A stretch of DNA of 64,000 nucleotides, taken from NCBI GenBank assembly GCA_964397655.1, contig CAYNKA010000002.1, positions 62,001 through 126,000 on the forward strand, read 5' to 3'. Origin of the DNA: CAYNKA01 sp964397655. Lineage in GTDB: Bacteria > Spirochaetota > Spirochaetia > DTKZ01. The translations under genes were made by a program, and so were the position numbers. The notes beneath the pieces were generated by a model. It did no database searches. It had not been told where the DNA came from and saw nothing but the letters and a program-made list of their open reading frames with translations. Of the stretch, positions 45,796 through 53,838 are shown one piece after another (position 1 is the stretch's first letter; the number at the start of each line of letters is the position of its first letter).

Positions 45796-46414
45796 CGCCA
45801 AGCCCCTCACCCTCGCCCTCCCGAAGGGCCGTCTCTTCGATCAGGTCCTCGAACACCTCTCCGCCCGAGGACTCTACGTCAAGGTGGAGGACAGGAAGCT
45901 CGTCGCCTCCGACGAGGCCGGCAGGCTCCGCATCTTCCTGGTGAAGAACTCCGACCTCCCGGTGTACGTGACCCACGGCATCGCCGGTCTCGGCATCTGC
46001 GGCTCGGACGTGATCTACGAGTCGGGGCACACCTTCATCCGCCTCATGGACTTCCCCTTCGGGGGGACGAGGATGTGTCTCGCCTCCCGCGGGAATCACG
46101 AGCGGGAGGACGAGGCGAAGCGCCTCAAGGTCGCCACGAAGTACCCCAGGTTCACCCGCGACTATTTCCACGCCAAGGGCATTCCGGTCGAGATCATCAA
46201 ACTGAACGGTTCCGTGGAACTCGCCCCGGTGCTGGGGCTCGCCCCCTACATCGTGGATCTCGTGGAAACCGGCTCGACCCTAGCGGCGAACGACCTCAAG
46301 GTCCTCGAGGAACTCGAGGCGGTAAAGGTGTTTCTTATTGCTAATCCGGCGTATTATAAAGTACATTATAGCCAGATCGACGAATTCACGGCTTTCTTGA
46401 AGGAAACCCCATGA
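45788..46414 (+). CDS. hisG: ATP phosphoribosyltransferase, short form
   Basis: The 208-residue short-form HisG has LTLALPKGRLFDQV at about 7-20 and a C-terminal VDLVETGSTLAAN (about 157-169), typical of the PRPP site. It lacks the C-terminal regulatory ACT-like domain of long forms, which fits the presence of hisZ next to it. It condenses ATP and PRPP. It overlaps hisB by 4 bp. Confidence 0.95.
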   Translation: MPDAKPLTLALPKGRLFDQVLEHLSARGLYVKVEDRKLVASDEAGRLRIFLVKNSDLPVYVTHGIAGLGICGSDVIYESGHTFIRLMDFPFGGTRMCLASRGNHEREDEAKRLKVATKYPRFTRDYFHAKGIPVEIIKLNGSVELAPVLGLAPYIVDLVETGSTLAANDLKVLEELEAVKVFLIANPAYYKVHYSQIDEFTAFLKETP

Positions 46415-47001
46415 AGGACGAACGCATCGCCGTATCCCGAAAGACGAAAGAAACCGACATCGACCTCGTCCTCGTTCCCGTCCCAGGGGCCGAGGTGAAG
46501 ATCGCGGCGGGAGTCCCCTTCTTCGGGCATCTCCTCACGTCGATGGCCTTCCACGGCGGATTCGGCCTGGAGATCCGGGCGACCGGGGACCTGGACGTGG
46601 ATCCCCACCATCTCGTGGAGGACGTGGGCCTCGTCCTCGGCGACGCGTTCCACATTCTGCTCGAACGACGAGGCGGAGTCGCCCGCTTCGGCTTCATGGC
46701 CATCCCCATGGACGACGCGCTTTCGGAGGCGATCGTGGACGTCTGCGACCGCCCCTATCTCTCGTACCGAGCGGATTATCCCCAGAGCATCGTGGGCGGT
46801 TTCGATGTCTCCCTTCTGAGGGAGTTCTTTCTCGCTTTCACGAACCGGGCCAGGATCAATCTGCATCTCGTCTGCAGGTACGGCGAGAACAGCCATCACA
46901 TGGCGGAATCCCTGTTCAAGGCGATGGGAAAGGCCCTGGGCCAGGCATACGCGCCGAAAGGGACGAAAAGAGAGGGAATGTCGACGAAGGGTTCGCTCTA
47001 G
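46411..47001 (+). CDS. hisB: Imidazoleglycerol-phosphate dehydratase
   Basis: The 196-residue protein has the two metal-binding histidine motifs DPHHLVEDVG (about 69-78) and NSHHMAESLFKA (about 168-179), plus VPFFGHLLTSMAFHGGF (about 36-52). It catalyses the sixth step of histidine synthesis. This is a monofunctional HisB without a phosphatase domain. The other his genes are not in the window. Confidence 0.96.
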   Translation: MKDERIAVSRKTKETDIDLVLVPVPGAEVKIAAGVPFFGHLLTSMAFHGGFGLEIRATGDLDVDPHHLVEDVGLVLGDAFHILLERRGGVARFGFMAIPMDDALSEAIVDVCDRPYLSYRADYPQSIVGGFDVSLLREFFLAFTNRARINLHLVCRYGENSHHMAESLFKAMGKALGQAYAPKGTKREGMSTKGSL

Positions 47002-47042
47002 CATGCCGCGTTTTCCAAAATGTGGTTCGGGTATTTCATTTT

Positions 47043-47429
47043 ATGGACATTCATGATATATTCAAAGGAAAATCCGAGGCGGGATTTCTCCTTGGCAGCG
47101 GAAATAAAGCTCCTGCCCTCTCGAACGAACAGCGAATTGCCCTCATAAGAAAAGGTAACGAGCTATTCAACAAGGGGGACGTGGCGACCGCGGAGCGCAT
47201 CTACATCACGTCGGGATACGGCGACGGCCTCATCCGGATGGGAGATTACTACTACAAGAAGCGGCGGCCGATGAACGCCTTTCGCATGTATTGGCTCGCG
47301 AAAGACAAGTCGAGATCGGACAAGCTCATTGAGAAGATGGCCGCCGTAATTCAAGCGTGGCTCTCGTCGGACGTCGAAGGACAGAATCAGGATTACGGAC
47401 CGCAAAATGGAAAAACCGGAAATGCATGA
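47043..47429 (+). CDS. Small conserved hypothetical protein
   Basis: The 128-residue product begins MDIHDIFKGKSE at 47043. The frame is open from a GTG at 47022, so the exact start is uncertain. It includes an ALIRKGNELFNKGDVATAERIYIT segment that resembles half of a TPR helix pair, then YYKKRRPMNAFRMYWLAKDKS. It is encoded immediately before, and overlaps, the TPR gene by 23 bp, so it may work with it. I do not recognise a named family, and the role is unknown. Confidence 0.65.
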   Translation: MDIHDIFKGKSEAGFLLGSGNKAPALSNEQRIALIRKGNELFNKGDVATAERIYITSGYGDGLIRMGDYYYKKRRPMNAFRMYWLAKDKSRSDKLIEKMAAVIQAWLSSDVEGQNQDYGPQNGKTGNA

Positions 47430-48570
47430 AGGCTTGGACGAGAAAAGGGAATTCGATCTTCAAGCCCCAGTTCACGAAGAGGGGAAACCGGAAATATCCG
47501 ATCTCTCCCAAAAAGGTTATCTCTATTTGAAGGAAAACCGCATCGAGGACGCGGAGGCCTGTTTCAGGCAGATCATCGAAATCGAGCCGGAAAACAACTA
47601 CGCCCTCGTCGGCCTCGGGGACGCAGCCCGGAAACAGGGGAAATTCCAGAACGCCATCGGTTTTTACGACAAGTGCCTGCAATTCCATCCCGGAAACAAC
47701 TACGCTCTCTTCGGGCTCGCGGACTGCTACAAGGCCCTTCAGCGTTACGCCAAGGCGATCGAGATCTGGGAGCAATACCTCGTCCATGACGACAAGAACA
47801 TCACCGTCCTCACCAGGATCGCGGACGCCTACAGGAAGGTCCGCAACCTGATCCGTTCCCGCGACATCTATCAGCGGGTCCTAACCATGGAACGGGACAA
47901 TCCCTATGCCCTGATAGGACTCGGCCACCTGTTCTACGACTTCAAGGAATACGAAAAGGCCCTCTTCTACTGGGAACGGATGATACAGGTCCACGGCAAC
48001 AGCGTGGACATCCGGGTCCTCACCTCGGTCGGCAACTGTCATCGGAAGCTGAAGACCTTCAAGAAGGGAATCGAATACTTCAACAAGGCCCTGGAAGCGG
48101 AGCCGAACAACTTCTACGCCCTCTTCGGGATGGCGGACTGTTACCGGGGACTCAACCTTCACCGGGAGTCGCTCGGATATTGGAACAGGATCCTCGCGAT
48201 CAACCCGGAGAACAAGGTGATCCTCACGCGCGCCGGCGACGCCTACCGCTCCATGGGGGCATTCGACGAGGCGGAGGAGAACTACAAGAAGGCGCTCAAC
48301 ATCGAATTCGACGCCTACGCCATCCTCGGCCTCGCCCTCATCAACAAGCAGAAAGGCAAATACGCAGAGGCGATCGAGTCCCTTTCGGGACTCCTCAAGA
48401 ACGACCAGAAGAACGCCCGGCTCTATCTCGAGATAGCCGAATGCCACGTCAGGCTCGGCCAGAAACGGAAGGCCTATGAAACGCTTTCGGCCTTCATGAG
48501 CCTCGGCCTCCGCAACTCCTACGTCAACGAAATGTTCGAGAAGCTCAGGAGAGACTTCCAGCAGTCATGA
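47407..48570 (+). CDS. Tetratricopeptide-repeat protein
   Basis: The 387-residue protein has about nine TPR units of about 34 residues, with repeated ends such as NNYALVGLGDAARKQG, NNYALFGLADCYKALQ, NPYALIGLGHLFYDF and NNFYALFGMADCYRGL. There is no signal peptide. The start may be 47407 or an ATG at 47422. The repeats form a superhelical scaffold for protein binding. Partners are not known, but the gene is coupled to the upstream small protein gene and downstream rlmN-like gene by overlaps, which is typical of an operon. Confidence 0.86.
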   Translation: MEKPEMHEGLDEKREFDLQAPVHEEGKPEISDLSQKGYLYLKENRIEDAEACFRQIIEIEPENNYALVGLGDAARKQGKFQNAIGFYDKCLQFHPGNNYALFGLADCYKALQRYAKAIEIWEQYLVHDDKNITVLTRIADAYRKVRNLIRSRDIYQRVLTMERDNPYALIGLGHLFYDFKEYEKALFYWERMIQVHGNSVDIRVLTSVGNCHRKLKTFKKGIEYFNKALEAEPNNFYALFGMADCYRGLNLHRESLGYWNRILAINPENKVILTRAGDAYRSMGAFDEAEENYKKALNIEFDAYAILGLALINKQKGKYAEAIESLSGLLKNDQKNARLYLEIAECHVRLGQKRKAYETLSAFMSLGLRNSYVNEMFEKLRRDFQQS

Positions 48571-49421
48571 AGGCCAGCTCCGGCCGCGACCTCTCGACGA
48601 GAATCCTCGATTCCTTTCTCGATCCCGACGGCACGACGAAGCTCCGCATCGGCCTCTCCGACGGGGCCGTCGTTGAATGCGTCCTCCTCCGGGACCGGGG
48701 CGGGCGCAGGACCGCCTGTCTCTCCTCTCAGGCCGGGTGCGGCCAGGGCTGCCTCTTCTGCGCGACCGGCCGTCTCGGATTCAAGCGAAATCTCACGACC
48801 CAGGAAATCCTCGAGCAATACCTCCACCTGAACGCGGCCTACGGCCCGGTCGGGAACGTCGTGTTCATGGGCATGGGGGAACCGCTCGAGAACCTGGCGG
48901 CCCTCAGGGAAAGCGTCGACCGCTTCGTCGATCCCAGGGGATTAGGCCTCGCCCCGCGGCACCTCACGGTCTCGACGAGCGGCACGGTGCCGGGCATCGT
49001 CGGCCTCGCGGAGAGCCATCCATCCCTCGGCCTCGCCGTCTCCCTCGTCACCGCGGACGAGGAGGAACGGAGGGCCCTCATGCCCGGAACGAGGCGGTGG
49101 GGCCTCGAGGAGCTGAAAGCGGCCCTGCGTTTCCACCGGGGAAGAACCCGGAAGCGGCTCACGGTCGAGATCGTCCTGCTCCGGGGCGTCAACGACCGCC
49201 CTGCGGACGTCGAAAAGCTCAAAACCTTCCTCACCGGCCTCGACGCGATCGTCAACCTCCTTCCCTGGAACCCGGTCCCGGGCCTCGACTTCTCCCCTGC
49301 CTCCGACGCGGCGGTACAGCTCTATTACCGGGAACTCGTCGCGGCCGGGATACCCGCGGTCAGGCGCTTCCCCCGCGGCGCCTCGGTCTGCGGTGCCTGC
49401 GGACAACTCGGCTCGGTTTGA
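48567..49421 (+). CDS. rlmN: RlmN-like radical SAM 23S rRNA methyltransferase, short form
   Basis: The 284-residue protein carries the radical-SAM cluster site CGQGCLFCAT (about 52-61), the resolving cysteine region TACLSSQAGC (about 43-52), MGMGEPLEN (about 95-103) and the C-terminal mCys motif GACGQLG. These residues match RlmN, which methylates A2503 in 23S rRNA and some tRNAs. The length is shorter than the usual 340-390 residues because the N-terminal accessory domain is mostly missing. The core residues are intact, so it should be an active enzyme of the RlmN/Cfr family. The start overlaps the TPR stop by 4 bp. Confidence 0.83.
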   Translation: MKASSGRDLSTRILDSFLDPDGTTKLRIGLSDGAVVECVLLRDRGGRRTACLSSQAGCGQGCLFCATGRLGFKRNLTTQEILEQYLHLNAAYGPVGNVVFMGMGEPLENLAALRESVDRFVDPRGLGLAPRHLTVSTSGTVPGIVGLAESHPSLGLAVSLVTADEEERRALMPGTRRWGLEELKAALRFHRGRTRKRLTVEIVLLRGVNDRPADVEKLKTFLTGLDAIVNLLPWNPVPGLDFSPASDAAVQLYYRELVAAGIPAVRRFPRGASVCGACGQLGSV

Positions 49422-49431
49422 AATTCAATGC

Positions 49432-49465
49432 AAAAAAAGCCGCTCCGGCGACGGGCCGGGCGGCT
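49432..49465 (-). terminator. Rho-independent terminator downstream of alaS
   Basis: On the minus strand a hairpin with outer stem AGCCGC/GCGGCT (49438-49443 and 49460-49465) and an inner CCGG/CCGG stem is followed by seven T residues (49432-49438). It lies about 50 bp after the alaS stop codon. On the plus strand no T-run follows, so rlmN is not clearly terminated by it. Confidence 0.8.
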
Positions 49466-49512
49466 CATTCGTTCAAGGCGCCTTGATTCGCGGCGCCCTT
49501 CGATTACAGCGT

Positions 49513-51303
49513 CTAGCGCTCCAGGACCGCCCGGATGCGGCGGACGCCCGCGGACGAGGACTGCTCCTTCTGGATGACGAATTTCCCCATGCCGCCGGTG
49601 CGTTCCACGTGAGGCCCGCCGCAGACTTCCTTGGAGAAGTCGCCGATCGAGTAGACCTTCACCTTCTCCTCGTACCGGTCGCCGAAGAAGGCGAATGCCC
49701 CGCCCTTCCTCGCCTCGTCGAGGCTCATGATCTCCATGGAGACCGGGAGGTCCCGCTTGATCGCGTCGTTCACGATCTCGCCCACCCGCTTGATCTCCTC
49801 GTCGCTCATGGGCGAGTGATGGGAGAAGTCGAAGCGGAGCCGCTCGGCGGTGATGTTGCTGCCCATCTGCTTGACGTGGTCGCCCAGGACCATGTGGAGG
49901 GCCTTGTGGAGGAGGTGGGTCGCGGTGTGGAGGGCCGTCGTCATCTCGCTGTTGTCCGCGAGGCCGCCCTTGAAGGTCTTCTCCGCGCCCTGCTTGGAGA
50001 GCTCCTGGTGCTTGGAGAAAGCCTCCTCGAAGCCCTTCCTGTCCACGCTCATGCCGTGCTCGGAGGCGAGCTCCTCGGTGAGCTCGATGGGGAAACCGTA
50101 GGTGTCGTAGAGCCGGAAGGCGACCCTGCCGGGGATGACCTTCTGGGGGTTCTTCATGAGGTTGGGGAGGAGCTTCTCGAACTCGTGCTCGCCCTTCTGC
50201 AGGGTGAGGAGGAACTTCTCCTCCTCGCGGGTGAGGTCCTCGAGGATCGCGGCCTTCTTCCCCGCGAAGCAGGGATAGTACTTCTCGTAGGCGTCGACCA
50301 CGACCGCTGACACCGAGGCGAGGAAGGCCTCCTCCTTGCCGAGCTTGCGGCCGTGCCTGCTCGCCCTGCGGATGAGGCGGCGCAGGATGTAGCCCTGACC
50401 GACGTTGGAGGGCTTCATGCCCTTCTCGTCGCCGAGGATGAAGGTGGCGGTCCTTACGTGATCAGAAATGATGCGGATCGAGCGGTCCTTGTCCGGGTCC
50501 GCGCCGTACTTCGCGCCCGTGACCTTCTCGATGGCGCCGATGATGGGCGCGAAGACCTCGGTTTCGTAGACCGACTTCTTGCCCTGGATCATGGCCGAGG
50601 TCCGCTCGATGCCCATGCCCGTGTCCACGCACTGGCGGGCGAGCTTCTCGTAAGTCCCGGAGGCGGTCTTGTTGTACTGCATGAAGACGTCGTTCCAGAC
50701 CTCGAAGTACTTGCCGCAGTGGCAACCGGGCCTGCACTCGGGCGAGCAGGCGGGCTTTCCCGTGTCGATGAACATCTCGGAGTCCGGGCCGCAGGGACCG
50801 GTCTCGCCCGCGGGGCCCCACCAGTTGTCCTCGCGCGGGAGGAAGTAGATCCGCGAATCCGGGATGCCGAGGCTGCGCCACACCGCCGCGGACTCCTCGT
50901 CCGCCGGCACGTTCCCGTCGCCCTTGAACACGGTGACCGAGAGCTTGGCCGGGTCGAAGCCGAGCCATTCCTTCGAGGTGAGGAATTCGTAGCTCATGGA
51001 AATGGCTTCTTTCTTGAAGTAGTCGCCGAGGGACCAGTTCCCGAGCATCTCGAAGAAGGTGAGGTGGCTCGGGTCGCCGACCGCGTCGATGTCCCCGGTC
51101 CTGATGCACTTCTGGTAGTTCACGAGCCGCGTTCCCGCGGGGTGCTTTTCGCCCAGGATATAGGGAACGAGGGGGTGCATGCCCGCCGTGGTGAAGAGTA
51201 CCGTCGGATCGTTCTCCGGTATGAGGGATTTTCCCGATATTTCCTTATGTCCTTTGGAGATAAAGAATCTGATGTATTTTTCTCGCAGTTCGTTTGCCGT
51301 CAT
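49513..51303 (-). CDS. alaS: Alanyl-tRNA synthetase, short form without C-Ala domain
   Basis: The 596-residue enzyme charges tRNA-Ala. The catalytic core has FFISKGHKEISGKSLIP (about 13-29) and GNWSLGDYFKKEA, and the editing domain has HTATHLLHKAL (about 457-467) and CGGPHVERTG (about 562-571), giving the zinc-binding histidines and cysteine. It ends SSSAGVRRIRAVLER, with no C-Ala domain; such short AlaRS proteins occur in spirochaetes, and this is a good phylogenetic marker. A strong promoter lies directly upstream (TTGACA, 17 bp, TACTAT) and no Shine-Dalgarno is seen, so the mRNA is probably leaderless. Confidence 0.96.
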   Translation of the reverse strand: MTANELREKYIRFFISKGHKEISGKSLIPENDPTVLFTTAGMHPLVPYILGEKHPAGTRLVNYQKCIRTGDIDAVGDPSHLTFFEMLGNWSLGDYFKKEAISMSYEFLTSKEWLGFDPAKLSVTVFKGDGNVPADEESAAVWRSLGIPDSRIYFLPREDNWWGPAGETGPCGPDSEMFIDTGKPACSPECRPGCHCGKYFEVWNDVFMQYNKTASGTYEKLARQCVDTGMGIERTSAMIQGKKSVYETEVFAPIIGAIEKVTGAKYGADPDKDRSIRIISDHVRTATFILGDEKGMKPSNVGQGYILRRLIRRASRHGRKLGKEEAFLASVSAVVVDAYEKYYPCFAGKKAAILEDLTREEEKFLLTLQKGEHEFEKLLPNLMKNPQKVIPGRVAFRLYDTYGFPIELTEELASEHGMSVDRKGFEEAFSKHQELSKQGAEKTFKGGLADNSEMTTALHTATHLLHKALHMVLGDHVKQMGSNITAERLRFDFSHHSPMSDEEIKRVGEIVNDAIKRDLPVSMEIMSLDEARKGGAFAFFGDRYEEKVKVYSIGDFSKEVCGGPHVERTGGMGKFVIQKEQSSSAGVRRIRAVLER

Positions 51304-51312
51304 GATGAAAGG

Positions 51313-51341
51313 ATAGTACGGGGGGAAGGCCGGCCTGTCAA
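51313..51341 (-). promoter_or_regulatory. Promoter of alaS, giving a leaderless mRNA
   Basis: On the minus strand TTGACA (51336-51341) and TACTAT (51313-51318) are separated by exactly 17 bp. The -35 overlaps the fliG stop codon. The -10 ends 9 nt before the ATG at 51303, and CCTTTCATC between them has no Shine-Dalgarno. Confidence 0.65.
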
Positions 51342-52462
51342 TCCACCATCTTGTCGGCTTCGCGGCGGATCACGAGCTTGCCTTCTTCCTCGAGCCGTTT
51401 CAGGGTGCCGAGGAAATCCTTGGTCGCCGCGTCCACTTCCTTCCGGGGCACCGGGCCGATGAAGCGGTACTCGTCCGCGACGAAGCTCCTCCGCCTTTCC
51501 GACAGGCAGCCGAGGACCTTCGCCCTGATCCGGTCCGTCTTGCCCTTGAGGACGAGGGCGATTTCGCGGTTCTCGATGTCCGCGAGCACCTTCTGGAGGT
51601 CACGGTCTTCGATGCCTTCGAGAACGTCGATGCTGAAAAGCCGGTCCCTGATCTCCTCGGCGACCTCGGGGGCCTCCTCGCCGAGACGGCCCAGGATTTC
51701 CTCCTCCTTCGAGAGATCCACGTATTTGAGGATCTCGGCGAGCACCGATTTGCCGTCGACTTCGACCGTAGACACGGGCGCGGCCTGGCGCCTCATCTTC
51801 TCCCTCAGCGCCTCTTCGACCTTCACGAGCACGTCGAGATTGATCTTCTGCTTCTTCGCCATCCGCTTGACGAGGTCCTTGCGGAAGTCGGCGTCGAACA
51901 GCTCGAAGAGGCGGGAGGCCTTTTCCGCCGGAAGATGGGGGACGATAACGGAAAGGACCGCGGGGGTCTCCTCGCGGAGCAGGGCGAAGGCCTGATTCGG
52001 CTCGAGCTCGCCGAGAAAATCGAAGAGCTTCTTCTGCTCGGGAGGAACGCTTCGGGAAAGAATGGCCCTGCCCTTCTCCTCCCCGAAGGCGTCGACGAGC
52101 ATCCTGCGGGCGGTCTCCACCCCTCCCGACGGGAACCTGCGGGCCTCCTTGAGGAAGCCGACTTCTGCGAGGAGTCGCTCCGCTTCGGCGGGCTCGATGC
52201 GCTTGATCTTCGCGATCTCGCGGCTGATGGCCTCCACCTCCTGCTCGGTGAAATGCCTGAGGATCTTGCCCGCCTCCTCCTTGCCGATGAGCAGGAGGAA
52301 TTTCGCCGCTTTCCGGTAGGGATTCTCCCCGGAGGTCCTGATGAGACCCTCGACCTTCGTTTCCGAGGAACCCTCGGGCGGGTCCTTTTCCTTCCGGCCG
52401 TCCTCCGTCGCGCCCTGCATGGTCCTGCGATAGGCGTCGATTCCCCGTTTCGTGTTAGCCAT
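51338..52462 (-). CDS. fliG: FliG-like flagellar switch protein paralogue
   Basis: The 374-residue protein matches the FliG fold: an N-terminal domain (RKAAKFLLLIGKEEAGKILRHF, about 50-71), a middle domain and a C-terminal domain with ENREIALVLKGKTDRIRAKVLGCLSE (about 290-315). The usual EHPQ motif of the middle domain is replaced by EETP, and the C-terminal EEYRFIGPV-like segment is altered (DEYRFIGPVPRKEV). It lies alone next to alaS, not in a flagellar operon, like the FliG1 paralogue of spirochaetes. It may therefore be an accessory switch or positioning protein, not the main rotor protein. A promoter lies directly upstream. Confidence 0.75.
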   Translation of the reverse strand: MANTKRGIDAYRRTMQGATEDGRKEKDPPEGSSETKVEGLIRTSGENPYRKAAKFLLLIGKEEAGKILRHFTEQEVEAISREIAKIKRIEPAEAERLLAEVGFLKEARRFPSGGVETARRMLVDAFGEEKGRAILSRSVPPEQKKLFDFLGELEPNQAFALLREETPAVLSVIVPHLPAEKASRLFELFDADFRKDLVKRMAKKQKINLDVLVKVEEALREKMRRQAAPVSTVEVDGKSVLAEILKYVDLSKEEEILGRLGEEAPEVAEEIRDRLFSIDVLEGIEDRDLQKVLADIENREIALVLKGKTDRIRAKVLGCLSERRRSFVADEYRFIGPVPRKEVDAATKDFLGTLKRLEEEGKLVIRREADKMVD

Positions 52463-52470
52463 ACGGAAAC

Positions 52471-52499
52471 ATACTACTTCGCCCCGTTTCCGCGGTCAA
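52471..52499 (-). promoter_or_regulatory. Promoter of fliG, giving a leaderless mRNA
   Basis: On the minus strand TTGACC (52494-52499) and TAGTAT (52471-52476) are separated by 17 bp. The -10 ends 8 nt before the ATG at 52462, and GTTTCCGT between them has no Shine-Dalgarno. Confidence 0.6.
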
Positions 52500-52505
52500 T
52501 CGGCA

Positions 52506-52534
52506 TGGCAAGAGGCATCGAGATGGGGTAGAAT
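52506..52534 (+). promoter_or_regulatory. Putative promoter of the first 7TM-PAS gene
   Basis: TGGCAA (52506-52511) and TAGAAT (52529-52534) are separated by 17 bp, and the -10 ends 9 nt before the ATG at 52544. It is divergent from, and adjacent to, the fliG promoter. Confidence 0.45.
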
Positions 52535-52543
52535 TGAATCAGG

Positions 52544-53833
52544 ATGGAAGGATACTACCATTTCAACATTTTCAGCTGGATCCTCCTCGCATCCTCCACG
52601 GCGGGCATCTGGCTCTTCTTCCTGCTCCGCCAGGCCTGGCGAAACGCCCATGAAGCGAAATGCCTGTCCTTCTTCAGCCTCGCGGTAGGCGAGTGGGCCC
52701 TCGCGAATCTCTTCGAAAACGCGGGAATGACCTACGAGCTCAAGCTGCTCTGGTCGCAGATCTCCTATGTCGGGATCGTCTCGGCTCCCGTCTTCGCTTT
52801 CATGTTCGCGCTCGGCACGACCGGGAAGGAACGTCACCTGACGGTTCGGAACCTGGTCCTCGTCTCCCTCGTCCCGGCGGCCACGCTGATCATGGCATTC
52901 ACGAACGAGCTTCACAACCTGCTGTGGACCTACATCCACATTCAACCGCGGTCCTACATAGCCATCTACGGCCACGGACCCTGGTTCTGGATCTTCATCA
53001 TCTACGTCTACCTCCTCATGTCGGCTTCCCTCGCGATCTACGTGATCCCGATGATCCGCTACCCGCGGTACTACCGTCTCCGCAACATCATCTTCACCGC
53101 AGGGTTCCTCCTCCCGCTCGTCGGCAACGCGATGTACATCCTCGAGCTGAATCCCCTTCCCGGCATGGACTGGGGCCCCGTATTCTTCCTCGTCTCCTGC
53201 GTTCTCTTCGCGATCGGGATCCTCCGCTTCCGCATCTTCGACGTCGTACCCGTGGCGAGATCCCTGCTCGTGGAAACGATGGGGGACGGGCTCATCGTCC
53301 TCGACGAGCAGGACCGGGTGCTCGACCTCAATCCCTCGATGATAAACATACTCGGCGGCACGAGGGAGATTCGGATGGGCGTCAATGCGTCCGTCGTGTT
53401 CTCGGCCTGGCCCGAAATACTCGACAGACTGGACGATCCGGCCGAGGGCTTTTCCGAGATCGCCCATGTCATGGGGGACGACGTTCTGTACTTCGACATG
53501 AGAATTACCACCCTGTTTCTCTCGGCCTCCAGGAAAATGACCGGCAAGCTCATCGTGCTCAGGGACATCACCAAGAGGAAAAGGCTCGAGAACGAGAGGG
53601 AGAAACTCATCCGGGACCTCAGGGAGGCCTCCAACCAGGTTTCGACCCTCCGCGGGCTCCTGCCCATCTGCGCCTCGTGCAAGAAGATCAGGGACGACAA
53701 GGGATACTGGCACGGGGTCGAGGCCTACATCGGGAGACTTTCCGGCGTCGAGTTCACCCACGGACTCTGTCCGGAATGCCTGAAGAAACTCACCGAAAAG
53801 CATAAAGACGAAGAATCCGGGAAAGAAACCTGA
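52544..53833 (+). CDS. 7TM sensor protein with PAS-like domain and C-terminal CxxC...CxxC module (copy 1)
   Basis: The 429-residue protein has seven predicted membrane helices (residues about 5-230) of the histidine kinase N-terminal 7TM type, then a PAS-like region (VETMGDGLIVLDEQDRVLDLN, about 242-262), a coiled-coil linker (KRLENEREKLIRDLREA) and a C-terminal module with LLPICASCKKIRDD (C376 and C379) and FTHGLCPEC (C409 and C412). Four cysteines in two CxxC pairs suggest zinc binding. There is no histidine kinase, GGDEF, EAL or other recognised output domain, so the cysteine module may be the output or a docking site. It is paralogous to the next gene, 5 bp downstream. The ligand and partner are unknown. 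Confidence 0.78.
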   Translation: MEGYYHFNIFSWILLASSTAGIWLFFLLRQAWRNAHEAKCLSFFSLAVGEWALANLFENAGMTYELKLLWSQISYVGIVSAPVFAFMFALGTTGKERHLTVRNLVLVSLVPAATLIMAFTNELHNLLWTYIHIQPRSYIAIYGHGPWFWIFIIYVYLLMSASLAIYVIPMIRYPRYYRLRNIIFTAGFLLPLVGNAMYILELNPLPGMDWGPVFFLVSCVLFAIGILRFRIFDVVPVARSLLVETMGDGLIVLDEQDRVLDLNPSMINILGGTREIRMGVNASVVFSAWPEILDRLDDPAEGFSEIAHVMGDDVLYFDMRITTLFLSASRKMTGKLIVLRDITKRKRLENEREKLIRDLREASNQVSTLRGLLPICASCKKIRDDKGYWHGVEAYIGRLSGVEFTHGLCPECLKKLTEKHKDEESGKET

Positions 53834-53838
53834 TCGCG

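Noticed and set aside
47022..47042. GTG start for the small gene before the TPR gene
   Set aside because: The ATG at 47043 is more likely and begins a charged, soluble N-terminus; the upstream seven codons have no supporting site.
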